A DNA stretch of 64,000 nucleotides, taken from Azospirillum picis. Lineage in GTDB: Bacteria; Pseudomonadota; Alphaproteobacteria; Azospirillales; Azospirillaceae. The stretch covers positions 310,001-374,000 of the forward strand of contig NZ_JAGINO010000001.1 of assembly GCF_017876115.1 (NCBI RefSeq), written 5' to 3'. Shown piece after piece: positions 16,162 through 26,613 of the stretch. The translations under genes were made by a program, and so were the position numbers. Under the pieces are notes generated by a model. The model made no database searches, was not told the origin of the DNA, and saw only the letters and a list, made by a program, of their open reading frames with translations. Each line of letters opens with the position of its first letter. Within the stretch, counting starts at the first letter, position 1.

Positions 16162-16824
16162 TCAGCAGCCGGGGGACGGCGTGATCGTCGGCGCCTCCTC
16201 CGCGGCCGTTCCCTTGCGCAGCAGGTGCAGGTGCCCGGCCAGCCGCCACAGGTAGAGGCCGACCAGCACCACCAGCAGACCGACGGTGAAATAGCCGACC
16301 AGCCGGTGGGCGAAGGGCCAGGTCGACAGCATGTAGCCGGTCCAGGCCAGCAGCAGCGTCCACAGGATCGACCCGATGCCCGACGCCAGCGAGTAGTTGA
16401 GGATCGACATCTTGCAGGCACCGGCGGGGATCGAGATCAGCGTCCGCACCCCGGGGACCGGCTGCGAGAACAGCACGGCGATGCCGCCGCGCTTGGCGAA
16501 CCAGTCGGTGCTCTGCCGCACCTTCTTCGGGTTGATGGTCAGCCAGGGACCGTATTTCTTCAGGAAGGCTTCCAGCCGGTCGCGGCTCATCAGCCGGCTG
16601 GGCAGGAACCACACCAGTTGCCCGGCGAGCGAGCCGAGCCCCCCGGCCACCGCGACGCCGACCAGCGTGAACTCGCCGGTGGCCGCGCCGATGCCGGCCA
16701 GCGGGATCACCGACTCGGCGGGAAGCGGCGGGAACACCCGCGCCAGGGCTACCAGCAGGAAAATCCCGACATAATGGAGGTGGTGCATCACCTGCACCAG
16801 CCAGTCCGTCAAGCCGCCATCCAT
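16162..16824 (-). CDS. DedA-family membrane protein
   Basis: A 220-residue polytopic protein of the DedA/SNARE-associated (VTT) family, whose members are linked to undecaprenyl phosphate or phospholipid translocation and envelope stability. Conserved parts are FPPLPAESVIPLAG, the basic segment KYGPWLTINPKK, and PVPGVRTLISIPAGACKM, which carries the arginine of the re-entrant loop. ATG 16824 follows GGAGGG at 9 bases. A second DedA gene lies at 57027-57644. Confidence 0.88.
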   Translation of the reverse strand: MDGGLTDWLVQVMHHLHYVGIFLLVALARVFPPLPAESVIPLAGIGAATGEFTLVGVAVAGGLGSLAGQLVWFLPSRLMSRDRLEAFLKKYGPWLTINPKKVRQSTDWFAKRGGIAVLFSQPVPGVRTLISIPAGACKMSILNYSLASGIGSILWTLLLAWTGYMLSTWPFAHRLVGYFTVGLLVVLVGLYLWRLAGHLHLLRKGTAAEEAPTITPSPGC

Positions 16825-17236
16825 TCCGAACCACCCTCCGCCACCGGACTCCACCACAAGTCCCAGGAGAACGGTCGGTTGTGGCGGGCGGTTCCCGCCC
16901 CAATCGGCAGAGGCCGACTGAGCGGCCGGTCAGTGCCCCGCTCCCGGAAGGGCGGGAAAGCCGGGACGCTGGATTGAACGTGCCCGGACATCCCCGTGCG
17001 TTCCCGCCTTCCGGGTGGGTCCGGCCGGCCGTCCTTGGCACCGGACAGGCAGCCGACCGCGACAGCGCCCTCCCGGAACGGGAGAACTGTCTATAACGGT
17101 TCAAAAGATATGGGTAAGCCCCTGTAACGTCCAATGGTTTTTGCAGCAGGGCGCGATAGCGAAAGGCGGTCGGCCGGGCGACCCGGCGGATCCATGCCCG
17201 ACAGGAGTGCGCGGTGCGGATTTCCTCCCCCGGCTC
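16825..17236. other. 412-base intergenic region
   Basis: It lies between the DedA start and the end of the sigma-54 activator gene, both on the minus strand. It contains one short hairpin (GGGCGG 16886-16891 with CCGCCC 16895-16900) that could act in termination. An AT-richer stretch near 17095-17150 may hold a promoter. No ORF or RNA motif was recognised. Confidence 0.4.
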
Positions 17237-18652
<1,416 letters not shown>

Positions 18653-18923
18653 GTCTCCCTCCCAAACAGGACCTATTCTCGTTGTCCCGGCATCGAGGCC
18701 CGCTGCGGTGCAGCGCAATTTGCCAGCAATATCAGAGGTCAACATAGTAGCCCATCCGTCCGGTTAAAAGGAAGGCACACAGGTTCGCGAGGGCACGGCG
18801 GTGAAGCCGCGCCCGATTTCCAGACCTTTTCTCGGTGGCGCCGCGGCTGGTCGTTCCGCGTCTGCGCGACCTCCGCCGCAACACGATATTCCCTTGGCCG
18901 CCACAACCCGGACGCGTGCCGGG

Positions 18924-18951
18924 AAAAAAGAGGGGGACCTTGCGGTCCCCC
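18924..18951 (-). terminator. Intrinsic terminator of the liv-type operon
   Basis: On the minus strand, a perfect stem of GGGGGACC (18932-18939) and GGTCCCCC (18944-18951) with a 4-base loop is followed by CTTTTTT. It lies 44 bases after the livM stop. The rest of 18653-18994 shows no gene. Confidence 0.88.
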
Positions 18952-18994
18952 CTGGGGAAGTGCCGAGGGAGGTGACGGCGGATCGCCGGCGGAC

Positions 18995-19996
18995 TCAGCC
19001 GCCCCGCTTGGGCATGCGGGCCAGCAACTCGCCGATGATGCCGCGGCGGAAGAGCAGGACGCAGACGACGAAGATGCAGCCGATGACGACGGGGACCGGC
19101 AGGCTGGTGGCGGCAAGGTAGCTTTCCAGCGTCACCACCAGGGCGGCGCCGACCACCGGGCCGAACAGCGTGCCCATGCCGCCGAGCAGGGTCATCAGCA
19201 CGACCTCGCCCGACATCTGCCAGGTCACGTCGGTCAGGCTGGCGAGCTGGAAGACGATCGCCTTGGTCCCGCCGGCAAGGCCGGCGAGGCTGGCCGACAG
19301 CACGAAGGCCAGCAGCTTGTAGCGCTCGGTCCGGTAGCCCAGCGACACCGCCCGCGGCTCGTTCTCGCGGATGGCCTTCAGCACCTGCCCGAAGGGCGAG
19401 TGCACGGTGCGCCAGATGATCGCGAAGCCGCCGACGAAGATCGCCAGCACGGTGTAGTACATGGTCAGCGGCTGGGAGAGGTCGAACAGACCGAACAGCA
19501 GGCCGCGCGGCACCGCCTGGATGCCGTCCTCGCCATGGGTGAAGGGGAGCTGCAACGCCAGGAAGAACACCATCTGCGACAGCGCCAGCGTGATCATCGC
19601 GAAGTAGATGCCCTGGCGGCGGATGGCGAGCAGCCCGAACACCAGCCCCAGCCCGGCCGCAACGACGGTGGCGGCCAGCAGCCCGAGTTCCGGCGACCAG
19701 CCCCATTCCTTCACCGTGTGGGCGGCGATGTAGGCGGCACCGCCGAAGAAGGCGGCATGGCCGAAGCTGAGCAGGCCGGCATAGCCGATCAAGAGGTTGA
19801 AGGCGCAGGCGAACAGCGCGAAGCACAGCACCTTCATCAGGAAGACGGGGTACAGCACATAGGGCGCCAGGCCGGCGACCAGCAGGAATCCTGCCGCCGC
19901 CAGCGCCGTGCCGGTCGCGCTGCCGCGCACCGTCAGGGCGGCGGACGACCGGCCGGAGCCGCCGGCGGGCGTTTTGGCGGAAGTGTGGGCAGTCAT
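18995..19996 (-). CDS. livM: Branched-chain-type ABC transporter permease LivM
   Basis: A 333-residue inner-membrane permease, last gene of the operon. After a hydrophilic N-terminus of about 30 residues come eight or more helices. LivM landmarks are CAFNLLIGYAGLLSFGHAAFFG, RRQGIYFAMITLALSQM and the cytoplasmic coupling segment SPFGQVLKAIRENEPRAVSLGY. It pairs with LivH to form the channel energised by LivG and LivF. Its start lies 4 bases after the livH stop. The substrate may be an amino acid, amide or aromatic acid. Confidence 0.92.
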   Translation of the reverse strand: MTAHTSAKTPAGGSGRSSAALTVRGSATGTALAAAGFLLVAGLAPYVLYPVFLMKVLCFALFACAFNLLIGYAGLLSFGHAAFFGGAAYIAAHTVKEWGWSPELGLLAATVVAAGLGLVFGLLAIRRQGIYFAMITLALSQMVFFLALQLPFTHGEDGIQAVPRGLLFGLFDLSQPLTMYYTVLAIFVGGFAIIWRTVHSPFGQVLKAIRENEPRAVSLGYRTERYKLLAFVLSASLAGLAGGTKAIVFQLASLTDVTWQMSGEVVLMTLLGGMGTLFGPVVGAALVVTLESYLAATSLPVPVVIGCIFVVCVLLFRRGIIGELLARMPKRGG

Positions 19997-20000
19997 GGGA

Positions 20001-20888
20001 TCAGCGCTCCCGTCCGAAGAGGCCCGCGGGCTTGATGAGAAGAACGATCGCCATGATGACGAAGACGACGATGTTGGAGGCTTCGGGATAGAAGACCTTG
20101 GTCAGCCCCTCCAGCAGCCCCAGGCCGAGCCCGGTGACGATGGCGCCCATGATCGAGCCCATGCCGCCGATCACCACCACCGCGAAGACGATGATGATCA
20201 GGTTCGAGCCCATCAGCGGGCTGACCTGGTAGATCGGCGCCGCCAGAACCCCGGCCAGCCCGGCCAGAGCCACGCCGAAGCCGTAGGTCAGCGATACCAT
20301 CACCGGCACGTTGATGCCGAACGCCTGCACCAGGGTCGGGTTCTCGGTGGCCGCGCGCAGGTAGGCGCCCAGCTTGGTCCGCTCGATGGCGAACCAGGTG
20401 CCGAAGCAGACCACCAGCGAGGCGACGATCACCCAGCCACGGTAGTTGGGCAGGAACATGAAGCCGAGGTTCTGGCCACCCTTCAGCAGGTCGGGGATGG
20501 GATAGGGCTGGCCCGACACGCCATACTGGTGGCGGAAGGCGCCCTCGAAGATCAGCGCAAGCCCGAAGGTCAGCAGCAGGCCGTAGAGATGGTCGACCTT
20601 GTAGAGCCGGCGCAGCATGGTGCGCTCCAGCACCAGCCCGACCAGCCCGACCGCGATGGGCGCCAGCACCAGCGCTCCCCAATAGCCGACGCCGGCATAG
20701 GTCAGCAGCAGCCACGCCACGAAGGCGCCGACCATGTACAGCGCGCCGTGCGCCATGTTGACGACGTTGAGCATGCCGAAGATCACCGCCAGCCCGAGGC
20801 TGAGCAGCGCATAGAAGGAACCGTTGATCAGGCCGAGCAGAAGCTGCCCGAACAGCACTTGGGACGGAACTCCCAGCAGGCTGAACAT
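20001..20888 (-). CDS. livH: Branched-chain-type ABC transporter permease LivH
   Basis: A 295-residue permease. The start MFSLLGVPSQVLFGQLLLGLINGSFYALLSLGLAVIFG is typical, followed by VVNMAHGALYM, the LivH signature. The coupling loop is TKLGAYLRAATENPTLVQAFG, and GGMGSIMGAI precedes the last helices. A 130-base gap with a hairpin and a C/A-rich leader separates it from the binding-protein gene upstream, which may lower its expression relative to that protein. Confidence 0.93.
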   Translation of the reverse strand: MFSLLGVPSQVLFGQLLLGLINGSFYALLSLGLAVIFGMLNVVNMAHGALYMVGAFVAWLLLTYAGVGYWGALVLAPIAVGLVGLVLERTMLRRLYKVDHLYGLLLTFGLALIFEGAFRHQYGVSGQPYPIPDLLKGGQNLGFMFLPNYRGWVIVASLVVCFGTWFAIERTKLGAYLRAATENPTLVQAFGINVPVMVSLTYGFGVALAGLAGVLAAPIYQVSPLMGSNLIIIVFAVVVIGGMGSIMGAIVTGLGLGLLEGLTKVFYPEASNIVVFVIMAIVLLIKPAGLFGRER

Positions 20889-20991
20889 CTCCGCGTCTCT
20901 CCCGGTTCGTTGTGGACGGTTGTTGTTATTGGTGGTTGTTGCATCGACCTCCTCCCCCGCCCCTCTCGCAAGGGCGCAGGAGGGATGGGAA

Positions 20992-21010
20992 GGGGGCGGG
21001 AGCCGCCCCC
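20992..21010 (-). promoter_or_regulatory. Stable hairpin after the binding-protein gene
   Basis: GGGGGCGG (20992-20999) pairs with CCGCCCCC (21003-21010) within 30 bases of the stop codon of the binding-protein gene. A stable mRNA 3' hairpin at this place in ABC operons commonly protects the binding-protein message, giving it higher levels than the permeases. That role is inferred here. Confidence 0.5.
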
Positions 21011-21018
21011 TCCCCCGT

Positions 21019-22227
21019 TCACTTCACCAGGGTGCAGCCGCTCTGCTTGGGATCCATGAAGGCGGTGTCCGCCGGAATGGTCTTGACGATCTTGTAATAA
21101 TCCCACGCCCCCTTCGATTCGGCCGGCGTCTTCACCTGGACCAGATACATGTCGTGGAACATGCGGCCGTTGGCGGCGACCTTGCCCTTCCTGGCGAACA
21201 TGTCCTCGACCGGCAGCTCGCGCATCTTGGCCGCGACCTTGTCGGAGTCGTCGGTCTTGGCGGCCTCGACCGACTTCAGGTAGTGCTTCACGGCCGAATA
21301 GACGCCCGCCTGCACCATGGTCGGCTTCCTGCCGGACTTCTCCTCGAACTTCTTCGACCATTCGCGGGTCTGGTCGTCCATGTCCCAGTAGAAGCCTTCG
21401 GTGAACATCAGCCCCTGCGCCGCCTGGAGTCCCAGCGCATGCACGTCGGAGATGAACATCAGCAGGCCGGCCAGGCTCTGGCCCGCCTGGGTGATGCCGA
21501 ACTCGGCGGCCTGCTTGACCGCGTTGACGGTGTCGCCGCCGGCGTTCGCCAGGCCGATCACGTCGGCGCCGGAGCCCTGGGCCTGCAGCAGGAAGGACGA
21601 GAAGTCGGAGGTGCCGAGCGGGTGGCGCACGGCCCCGGCGACCGTGCCGCCCAGCGACTTGACCATCTTGGTGGTCTCCTCCTCCAGCGACTGCCCGAAG
21701 GCGTAGTCGGCGGTCACGAAGAACCACTTCTTCTTGCCCTGCTCGACCAGCGCGCGGCCGGTGCCGGCGGCCATGGCGTAGTTGTCGTAGGTCCACTGGA
21801 AGCCGTAGGGGCTGCACTGCGCGCCGCTGAGCGCGGTGGCCCCCGGACCGGACATCAGGAAGATGCGCTTCTTGTCCTTTGTGATGCCCTGCACCGCAAG
21901 GGCGGCGGCCGAGTTCGGCACGTCGGCGATGGCGTCGACGCCGCCGGTGTCGACCCACTCGCGGGCCTTCGAGGCGGCGATGTCGGCCTTGTTCTGGTGG
22001 TCGGCGACGATGATCTCGATCGGCGCGCCGGCGACCTTGTTGCCGAACTCCTCCGCCGCCATCCGCGCGGCGATGGCGGACCCCTCGCCCGCCAGGTCGG
22101 CATAGATGCCGGAGCGGTCGTTCAGCACGCCGATGCGGACGACGTTGTCCGACACCTGGGCATTGGCCTGGACGGCGGTCCCGGCGAGCGTGAGCAGGGC
22201 GGTGCCGGCGAGTAGAAGGCTGCGCAT
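21019..22227 (-). CDS. ABC transporter periplasmic substrate-binding protein, LivJ/type I fold
   Basis: A 402-residue Leu/Ile/Val-type binding protein. The signal peptide is MRSLLLAGTALLTLAGTAVQANA. The mature part begins VSDNVVRIGVLNDRSGIYADLAG, and the family motif continues with VDAIADVPNSAAALAVQ and FFVTADYAFGQSLEEET. The fold is clear but the ligand is not: relatives bind branched amino acids, urea, amides or aromatic acids. AGAGGGAG precedes the ATG. Two CCAATAACAGT direct repeats lie just upstream. It sits between livF and livH. Confidence 0.92.
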   Translation of the reverse strand: MRSLLLAGTALLTLAGTAVQANAQVSDNVVRIGVLNDRSGIYADLAGEGSAIAARMAAEEFGNKVAGAPIEIIVADHQNKADIAASKAREWVDTGGVDAIADVPNSAAALAVQGITKDKKRIFLMSGPGATALSGAQCSPYGFQWTYDNYAMAAGTGRALVEQGKKKWFFVTADYAFGQSLEEETTKMVKSLGGTVAGAVRHPLGTSDFSSFLLQAQGSGADVIGLANAGGDTVNAVKQAAEFGITQAGQSLAGLLMFISDVHALGLQAAQGLMFTEGFYWDMDDQTREWSKKFEEKSGRKPTMVQAGVYSAVKHYLKSVEAAKTDDSDKVAAKMRELPVEDMFARKGKVAANGRMFHDMYLVQVKTPAESKGAWDYYKIVKTIPADTAFMDPKQSGCTLVK

Positions 22228-22249
22228 CAGACGGTTTCTCCCTCTTGGG

Positions 22250-22273
22250 ACTGTTATTGGCGACTGTTATTGG
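22250..22273 (-). repeat. Direct repeats in the leader of the binding-protein gene
   Basis: ACTGTTATTGG occurs at 22250-22260 and again at 22263-22273, a 13-base period. On the coding strand this is a repeated CCAATAACAGT just upstream of the ribosome binding site. CCAATAACA occurs again in the livH leader near 20920-20930. Confidence 0.6.
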
Positions 22274-22359
22274 GGGGATTGCTATCGCGCGGCGCCGGTG
22301 GCGGGTGCTTCCGCCGCAGGCCGGAAGCCTGCCGCCCGAAGGCACCCGGACCGTCGCGC

Positions 22360-23052
<693 letters not shown>

Positions 23053-23089
23053 CGCAGTCCCCGTTTTGGCCGTCTTGGTCATCGCGCCG

Positions 23090-23857
23090 TCAGGCATGTC
23101 CGGTCCCCATATAAGCTTCCATCACCTGGGCGTTCTTCGAGACCACCTCGTACGGCCCCTCCGCCAGGATCTCGCCACGGCGCAGCACGGTGATGGTGTC
23201 GGACAGGTGGGCGACGACCGACAGGTTGTGCTCGACCATCAGCACGGTGCGGTCGGCGGCGACGCGCTTGATGAGAGCCGCCGTGCCCTCGATGTCCTCA
23301 TGGCCCATGCCGGCCAGCGGCTCGTCGAGCAGCATGACCTCCGGGTCGAGCGCCAGGGTGGTGGCGATCTCCAGCGCGCGCTTGCGGCCATAGGGCAGTT
23401 CGGCGGCGAGATGGTTGGCCCAGGGGCTGAGGTTGACCGCCTCGATCAGTTCCAGGGCGCGGTCGTGCAGGTCGTAGAGCGTCGCCTCCGACTTCCAGAA
23501 ATGGAAGCTGGTGCCGAGCGGCCGCTGCAGCGCGACGCGGACGTTCTCCAGGACGGAGAGGTGGGGGAAGACGGCCGAGATCTGGAAGGAGCGCACCAGC
23601 CCCATCAGCGCGATGTCCGCCGGCTTGGTGCGGGTGATGTCGCGGCCCTTGTAGAGGATCTGGCCGCGCGTGGGCGTCAGGAACTTGGTCAGCAGGTTGA
23701 ACACCGTGCTCTTGCCGGCGCCGTTCGGGCCGATCAGCGCATGGATGGTGCCCCGCCTCACCTGCAGGTTCACCTCCTTGACCGCCACGAAGCCCTTGAA
23801 CTCCTTCGTCAGGCCGCGCGCTTCCAGGATGATGTCGTCGTTGGGTGCAGCGTTCAT
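23090..23857 (-). CDS. livG: Branched-chain-type ABC transporter ATPase LivG
   Basis: A 255-residue ABC ATPase and first gene of the operon. It has Walker A GPNGAGKST, a Walker B VMLLDEPLAGM ending, and the histidine switch LMVEHNLSVV. The substitution PYGRKRALEIATTLALD in place of a canonical LSGGQ is typical of LivG-like proteins. With LivF it powers the LivH-LivM channel. A sigma-54-type promoter lies about 85 bases upstream. Confidence 0.93.
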   Translation of the reverse strand: MNAAPNDDIILEARGLTKEFKGFVAVKEVNLQVRRGTIHALIGPNGAGKSTVFNLLTKFLTPTRGQILYKGRDITRTKPADIALMGLVRSFQISAVFPHLSVLENVRVALQRPLGTSFHFWKSEATLYDLHDRALELIEAVNLSPWANHLAAELPYGRKRALEIATTLALDPEVMLLDEPLAGMGHEDIEGTAALIKRVAADRTVLMVEHNLSVVAHLSDTITVLRRGEILAEGPYEVVSKNAQVMEAYMGTGHA

Positions 23858-23940
23858 CGGTCGTGAATTCCCCTCCCTTCGTCCTTCGTTGCCGTCCGGC
23901 TCGTTGCTGTCATGCGGCGGGACGTTCCACAGATTGTTGT

Positions 23941-23958
23941 ACGCACGAACCGTGCCAA
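23941..23958 (-). promoter_or_regulatory. Sigma-54 (-24/-12) promoter candidate for the liv-type operon
   Basis: The minus strand reads TTGGCACGGTTCGTGCGT. GG and GC are separated by exactly 10 bases, as in the -24/-12 consensus TGGCAC-N5-TTGC; the only core mismatch is GTGC for TTGC. Transcription would start near 23930, about 70 bases before livG. The sigma-54 activator encoded at the operon's downstream side supports this. Confidence 0.65.
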
Positions 23959-24054
23959 GCCATCCTCTCTGTTATGCCGGCCGGCCGGCCCCACGGTTTC
24001 CCGAGCGGTCCGCCGGCGCGCCGTCCGCAGCCCGTGCGACCAGCGGCACCGGAA

Positions 24055-24094
24055 AGTGTCGGACTTCCGGACACTCTGTCTGATAAACATGACA
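24055..24094. promoter_or_regulatory. Two upstream dyads, candidate activator sites
   Basis: AGTGTC-N9-GACACT (24055-24075) is followed by TGTC-N10-GACA (24077-24094). Their centres are about 20 bp apart (two turns), and they lie about 100-150 bp upstream of the -24/-12 element. This is the usual place for enhancer sites of Fis-type activators. Confidence 0.5.
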
Positions 24095-24189
24095 ACACCC
24101 AAAGGATTTTGACGCAAGATCGTCCGTTGGGCCGACACAACACTGCGGGCTTGCCAAACGGTGTGCGCGCTGCAATGGTGACCGTCCGA

Positions 24190-24384
24190 CGGTGCCCCGT
24201 CCGCCTCGACCGGCGGCGGGGATAATAGGGAATGCGGTGCGGACCCCTCCGGGATCCAAGACCGCGGCTGCCCCCGCAACTGTGAGCGGCGAGCGTCCCG
24301 TCCATCATGCCACTGGCCCCCTGGCCGGGAAGGCGGACGGCGATGCTGTGACCCGCGAGCCAGGAAACCTGCCGACGGACACCG
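24190..24384 (+). ncRNA. Cobalamin riboswitch
   Basis: Conserved parts occur in order: GGTGCC after the P1 strand, AATAGGGAA with GGTGC, the core GGCTGCCCCCGCAACTGTGA region (24262-24282), GCCACTGG, CCGGGAAGG, and the B12 box AGCCAGGAAACCTGCC (24358-24373). CGGTG (24190-24194) can pair with CACCG (24380-24384) to close P1. It precedes cbtB, cbtA, cobW and cobN, so adenosylcobalamin should repress cobalt uptake and corrin synthesis. Confidence 0.95.
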
Positions 24385-24399
24385 CAACCTTGACTGTAC

Positions 24400-24417
24400 C
24401 CCGCCGGGTGTGGCGGG
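24400..24417 (+). promoter_or_regulatory. Expression-platform hairpin of the cobalamin riboswitch
   Basis: CCCGCC (24400-24405) pairs with GGCGGG (24412-24417). The 3' arm runs into the ribosome binding site of cbtB (GGGAGAGGG). There is no T-tract, so control of translation initiation is more likely than termination. Confidence 0.55.
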
Positions 24418-24432
24418 AGAGGGAACAGACCG

Positions 24433-24642
24433 ATGTCGACCAATTCCATCCGGACCGCCGGTTCCGCCGCGCCCAGCACGGCCCAGACCACGGCGCAAAC
24501 CACGGCCCAGACCGCAGTTGCCGCCTTCGCCGCGATCCTGCTCGGCAGCTTCCTGCTGTACGGCGTCGGCTTCGCCCAGCCGCAGCAGATCCACGACGCG
24601 GCGCACGACGCCCGCCATTCCTTCGCCTTCCCCTGCCACTGA
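24433..24642 (+). CDS. cbtB: CbtB, small subunit of a predicted cobalt transporter
   Basis: A 69-residue membrane protein with one helix (about 28-48; AVAAFAAILLGSFLLYGVGF) and a histidine-rich C-terminus (HDAAHDARHSF, ending CH) that could bind cobalt. CbtB with CbtA is a predicted B12-regulated cobalt importer of proteobacteria. It is the first gene after the cobalamin riboswitch and lies 9 bases before cbtA. Three near-identical AQTTAQTT units make the N-terminus low complexity. Confidence 0.88.
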   Translation: MSTNSIRTAGSAAPSTAQTTAQTTAQTAVAAFAAILLGSFLLYGVGFAQPQQIHDAAHDARHSFAFPCH

Positions 24643-24651
24643 GCGCAGGCA

Positions 24652-25392
24652 ATGGATCTGATTCGGCGGCTGTTCACAGCCGCTCTGGTCGCGGGCGTGC
24701 TCTCCGGCACGGCCGCGTCCGTCGTTCAGCAGGCGACCACCGTCCCGCTGATCCTGGAAGCCGAGAAGTACGAAGTGGTGACCCCGCCGCCCGCGGCCGA
24801 CGGCCATCAGCACGGCCCGGTCCGCGAGGTCGGCGAGGGCGTGCCGACCAGCGCCGGGGAGGCGATCCAGCGCGTCGGCCTGACCATCGCCGCCAACCTG
24901 CTGACCGGCGTCGCCTACGCCCTGCTGCTCGGCGCCGCGATCCTGCTGGCCGGACGGCCCGTCGATGCCCGTCGCGGGCTGGTGTGGGGCATGGGTGGCT
25001 TCGTCGCCGTGTCGCTCGCCCCCTCCTTCGGGCTGCCGCCGGAACTGCCGGGCATGGCCGGGGCCGAACTGGAGCTCCGCCAGCTCTGGTGGCTGGCCGC
25101 CGCGGCCGGGGCCGGGGCCGGGATGCTGGCGCTCGCCTTCGCCCGCAACCGCGCCGTCATTGCCGCCGGCGTGCTGGCCGCGGCCCTGCCCCACGTGCTG
25201 GGCGCGCCGCATCCCGAGAGCGCCGAGGGTGCCGTCCCGCCGGCGCTGGCCGCCCACTTCGTCGCCCAGTCGCTGGGCTGCGCCGCCCTGTTCTGGGCGA
25301 TCCTGGGAGCGTCCTGCGGCTGGCTGATGGGCGGGTTGGCCGGTGCCGCCGAACCGCGCGCCGCCGCCCTGCCGCAGGCCGGCGCCCGCTGA
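24652..25392 (+). CDS. cbtA: CbtA, large subunit of a predicted cobalt transporter
   Basis: A 246-residue inner-membrane protein with about five to six helices. It starts with the family N-terminus MDLIRRLFTAALVAGVLSGT and has a histidine pair in the first periplasmic loop (DGHQHGP). Conserved LPPELPG and LRQLWWLAA segments follow. It is paired with CbtB and precedes the metallochaperone-like CobW. Transport has been predicted for the family mainly from riboswitch control and gene context. Confidence 0.88.
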   Translation: MDLIRRLFTAALVAGVLSGTAASVVQQATTVPLILEAEKYEVVTPPPAADGHQHGPVREVGEGVPTSAGEAIQRVGLTIAANLLTGVAYALLLGAAILLAGRPVDARRGLVWGMGGFVAVSLAPSFGLPPELPGMAGAELELRQLWWLAAAAGAGAGMLALAFARNRAVIAAGVLAAALPHVLGAPHPESAEGAVPPALAAHFVAQSLGCAALFWAILGASCGWLMGGLAGAAEPRAAALPQAGAR

Positions 25393-25405
25393 GGAGCAGA
25401 CACCC

Positions 25406-26455
25406 ATGACCGCAACTGCCAAGACGGCCGCCGGAAAGGTTCCGGCGACCGTCGTCACCGGCTTCCTCGGCGCCGGCAAGACCACGCTGATCCGCGGCCT
25501 GCTGGAAAAGGCCGACGGGCGCCGGCTGGCGCTGATCATCAACGAGTTCGGCGACGTCGGGATCGACGGCGACATCCTGCGCGCCTGCGGCAACCCGACC
25601 TGCACCGAGGACGACGTCATCGAGCTGGCGAACGGCTGCCTGTGCTGCACCGTCGCCGACGATTTCGTCCCGGCCATCGAGAAGCTGCTGTCCCGGCCGC
25701 AGCCGCCGGAGCACATCATCATCGAGACCAGCGGCCTCGCCCTGCCCAAGCCGCTGGTCCAGGCCTTCCACTGGCCGGCGATCAAGACGCGGGTGACGGT
25801 GGACGGCGTGGTCGCCGTCGTCGATGCCGCCGCCGCGGCCGAGGGGCGCTTCGCCCCCGATCCGGCGGCGCTGGCGGCCCAACGCGACGCCGCCGGCACC
25901 GTCGACCACGAGACGCCGGTCGAGGAGGTGTTCGAGGACCAGCTCCTCTGCGCCGACCTGATCGTCGTCAACAAGACCGACCTGGTGGAGGCCGCCGACC
26001 TCGCCCGTGTCGAGGCTCTGATCCGCGCGGCGCTGAACCGCGACGCCAAGCTGGTCCGTGCCGCCCAGGGCGCCGTCGACCCGCTGGTGCTGCTCGGCGT
26101 CGGTGCCGCGGTGGAGGACGACCTCGCCAACCGCCCCAGCCACCATGACGACGAAGAGGGCCACGACCACGACGACTTCACCAGCTTCGTGGTGGAGCTG
26201 CCGTCGCAGCCCGATCCCGCCGCGCTGGTGAAGACGCTGGAGGAGGTCGCGGGCCTGCACGGCGTGCTGCGCCTGAAGGGCTTCATCGACGTGTCCGGCA
26301 AGCCCATGCGCCTGCTGGTCCAGGGCGTCGGCACCCGCGTCCAGACCCACTTCGACCGCCTGTGGAAGCCCGGCGAGGAGCGCCGCAGCCGGCTGGTGGT
26401 GATCGGCGAGACCGGCCTGGACCGCGAGGCGGTGACCAGGGCGATCGCCGGGTAA
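25406..26455 (+). CDS. cobW: CobW, cobalamin-cluster GTPase (COG0523)
   Basis: A G3E-family P-loop GTPase of 349 residues, thought to deliver cobalt to the cobaltochelatase. It has GFLGAGKT (residues 19-26), the metal-binding GCLCC motif (77-81), base-specificity motif NKTD, and a histidine/acid cluster (HHDDEEGHDHDD) before the C-terminal domain. ATG 25406 follows GAGGAG by about 10 bases. It lies directly between cbtA and cobN. Confidence 0.94.
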   Translation: MTATAKTAAGKVPATVVTGFLGAGKTTLIRGLLEKADGRRLALIINEFGDVGIDGDILRACGNPTCTEDDVIELANGCLCCTVADDFVPAIEKLLSRPQPPEHIIIETSGLALPKPLVQAFHWPAIKTRVTVDGVVAVVDAAAAAEGRFAPDPAALAAQRDAAGTVDHETPVEEVFEDQLLCADLIVVNKTDLVEAADLARVEALIRAALNRDAKLVRAAQGAVDPLVLLGVGAAVEDDLANRPSHHDDEEGHDHDDFTSFVVELPSQPDPAALVKTLEEVAGLHGVLRLKGFIDVSGKPMRLLVQGVGTRVQTHFDRLWKPGEERRSRLVVIGETGLDREAVTRAIAG

Positions 26456-26476
26456 GGTATAGTCGCTGCGGCGCTT

Positions 26477-26589
26477 GCCCCCTGCCCCTCCCTAGCATCG
26501 CAGACTCCCCCTCTCCCGCGATCGGACGGACCTTCGGTCCGCCGAGGGGGGAGGGAGGGACCCGCTCGCAAGAGCGGGAGGGAGGGGGC
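26477..26589. repeat. Palindromic intergenic element between cobW and cobN
   Basis: A C-rich left end (TGCCCCCTGCCCCTCCC) and a G-rich right end (GAGGGAGGGGGC) flank two perfect hairpins: CGGACC-TTC-GGTCCG (26527-26541) and CCCGCTC-GCAA-GAGCGGG (26561-26578). It resembles, less exactly, the elements at 33534-33643 and 40989-41095. It sits inside the operon and could attenuate or stabilise the message. Confidence 0.55.
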
Positions 26590-26613
26590 CGCCGCCCCTG
26601 GATGTGACCGACC

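Noticed and set aside
12765..16184. A 1139-residue plus-strand frame opposite the BMP transporter genes
   Set aside because: It is antisense to two well-supported genes and rich in His/Leu/Val/Gly without any domain pattern.
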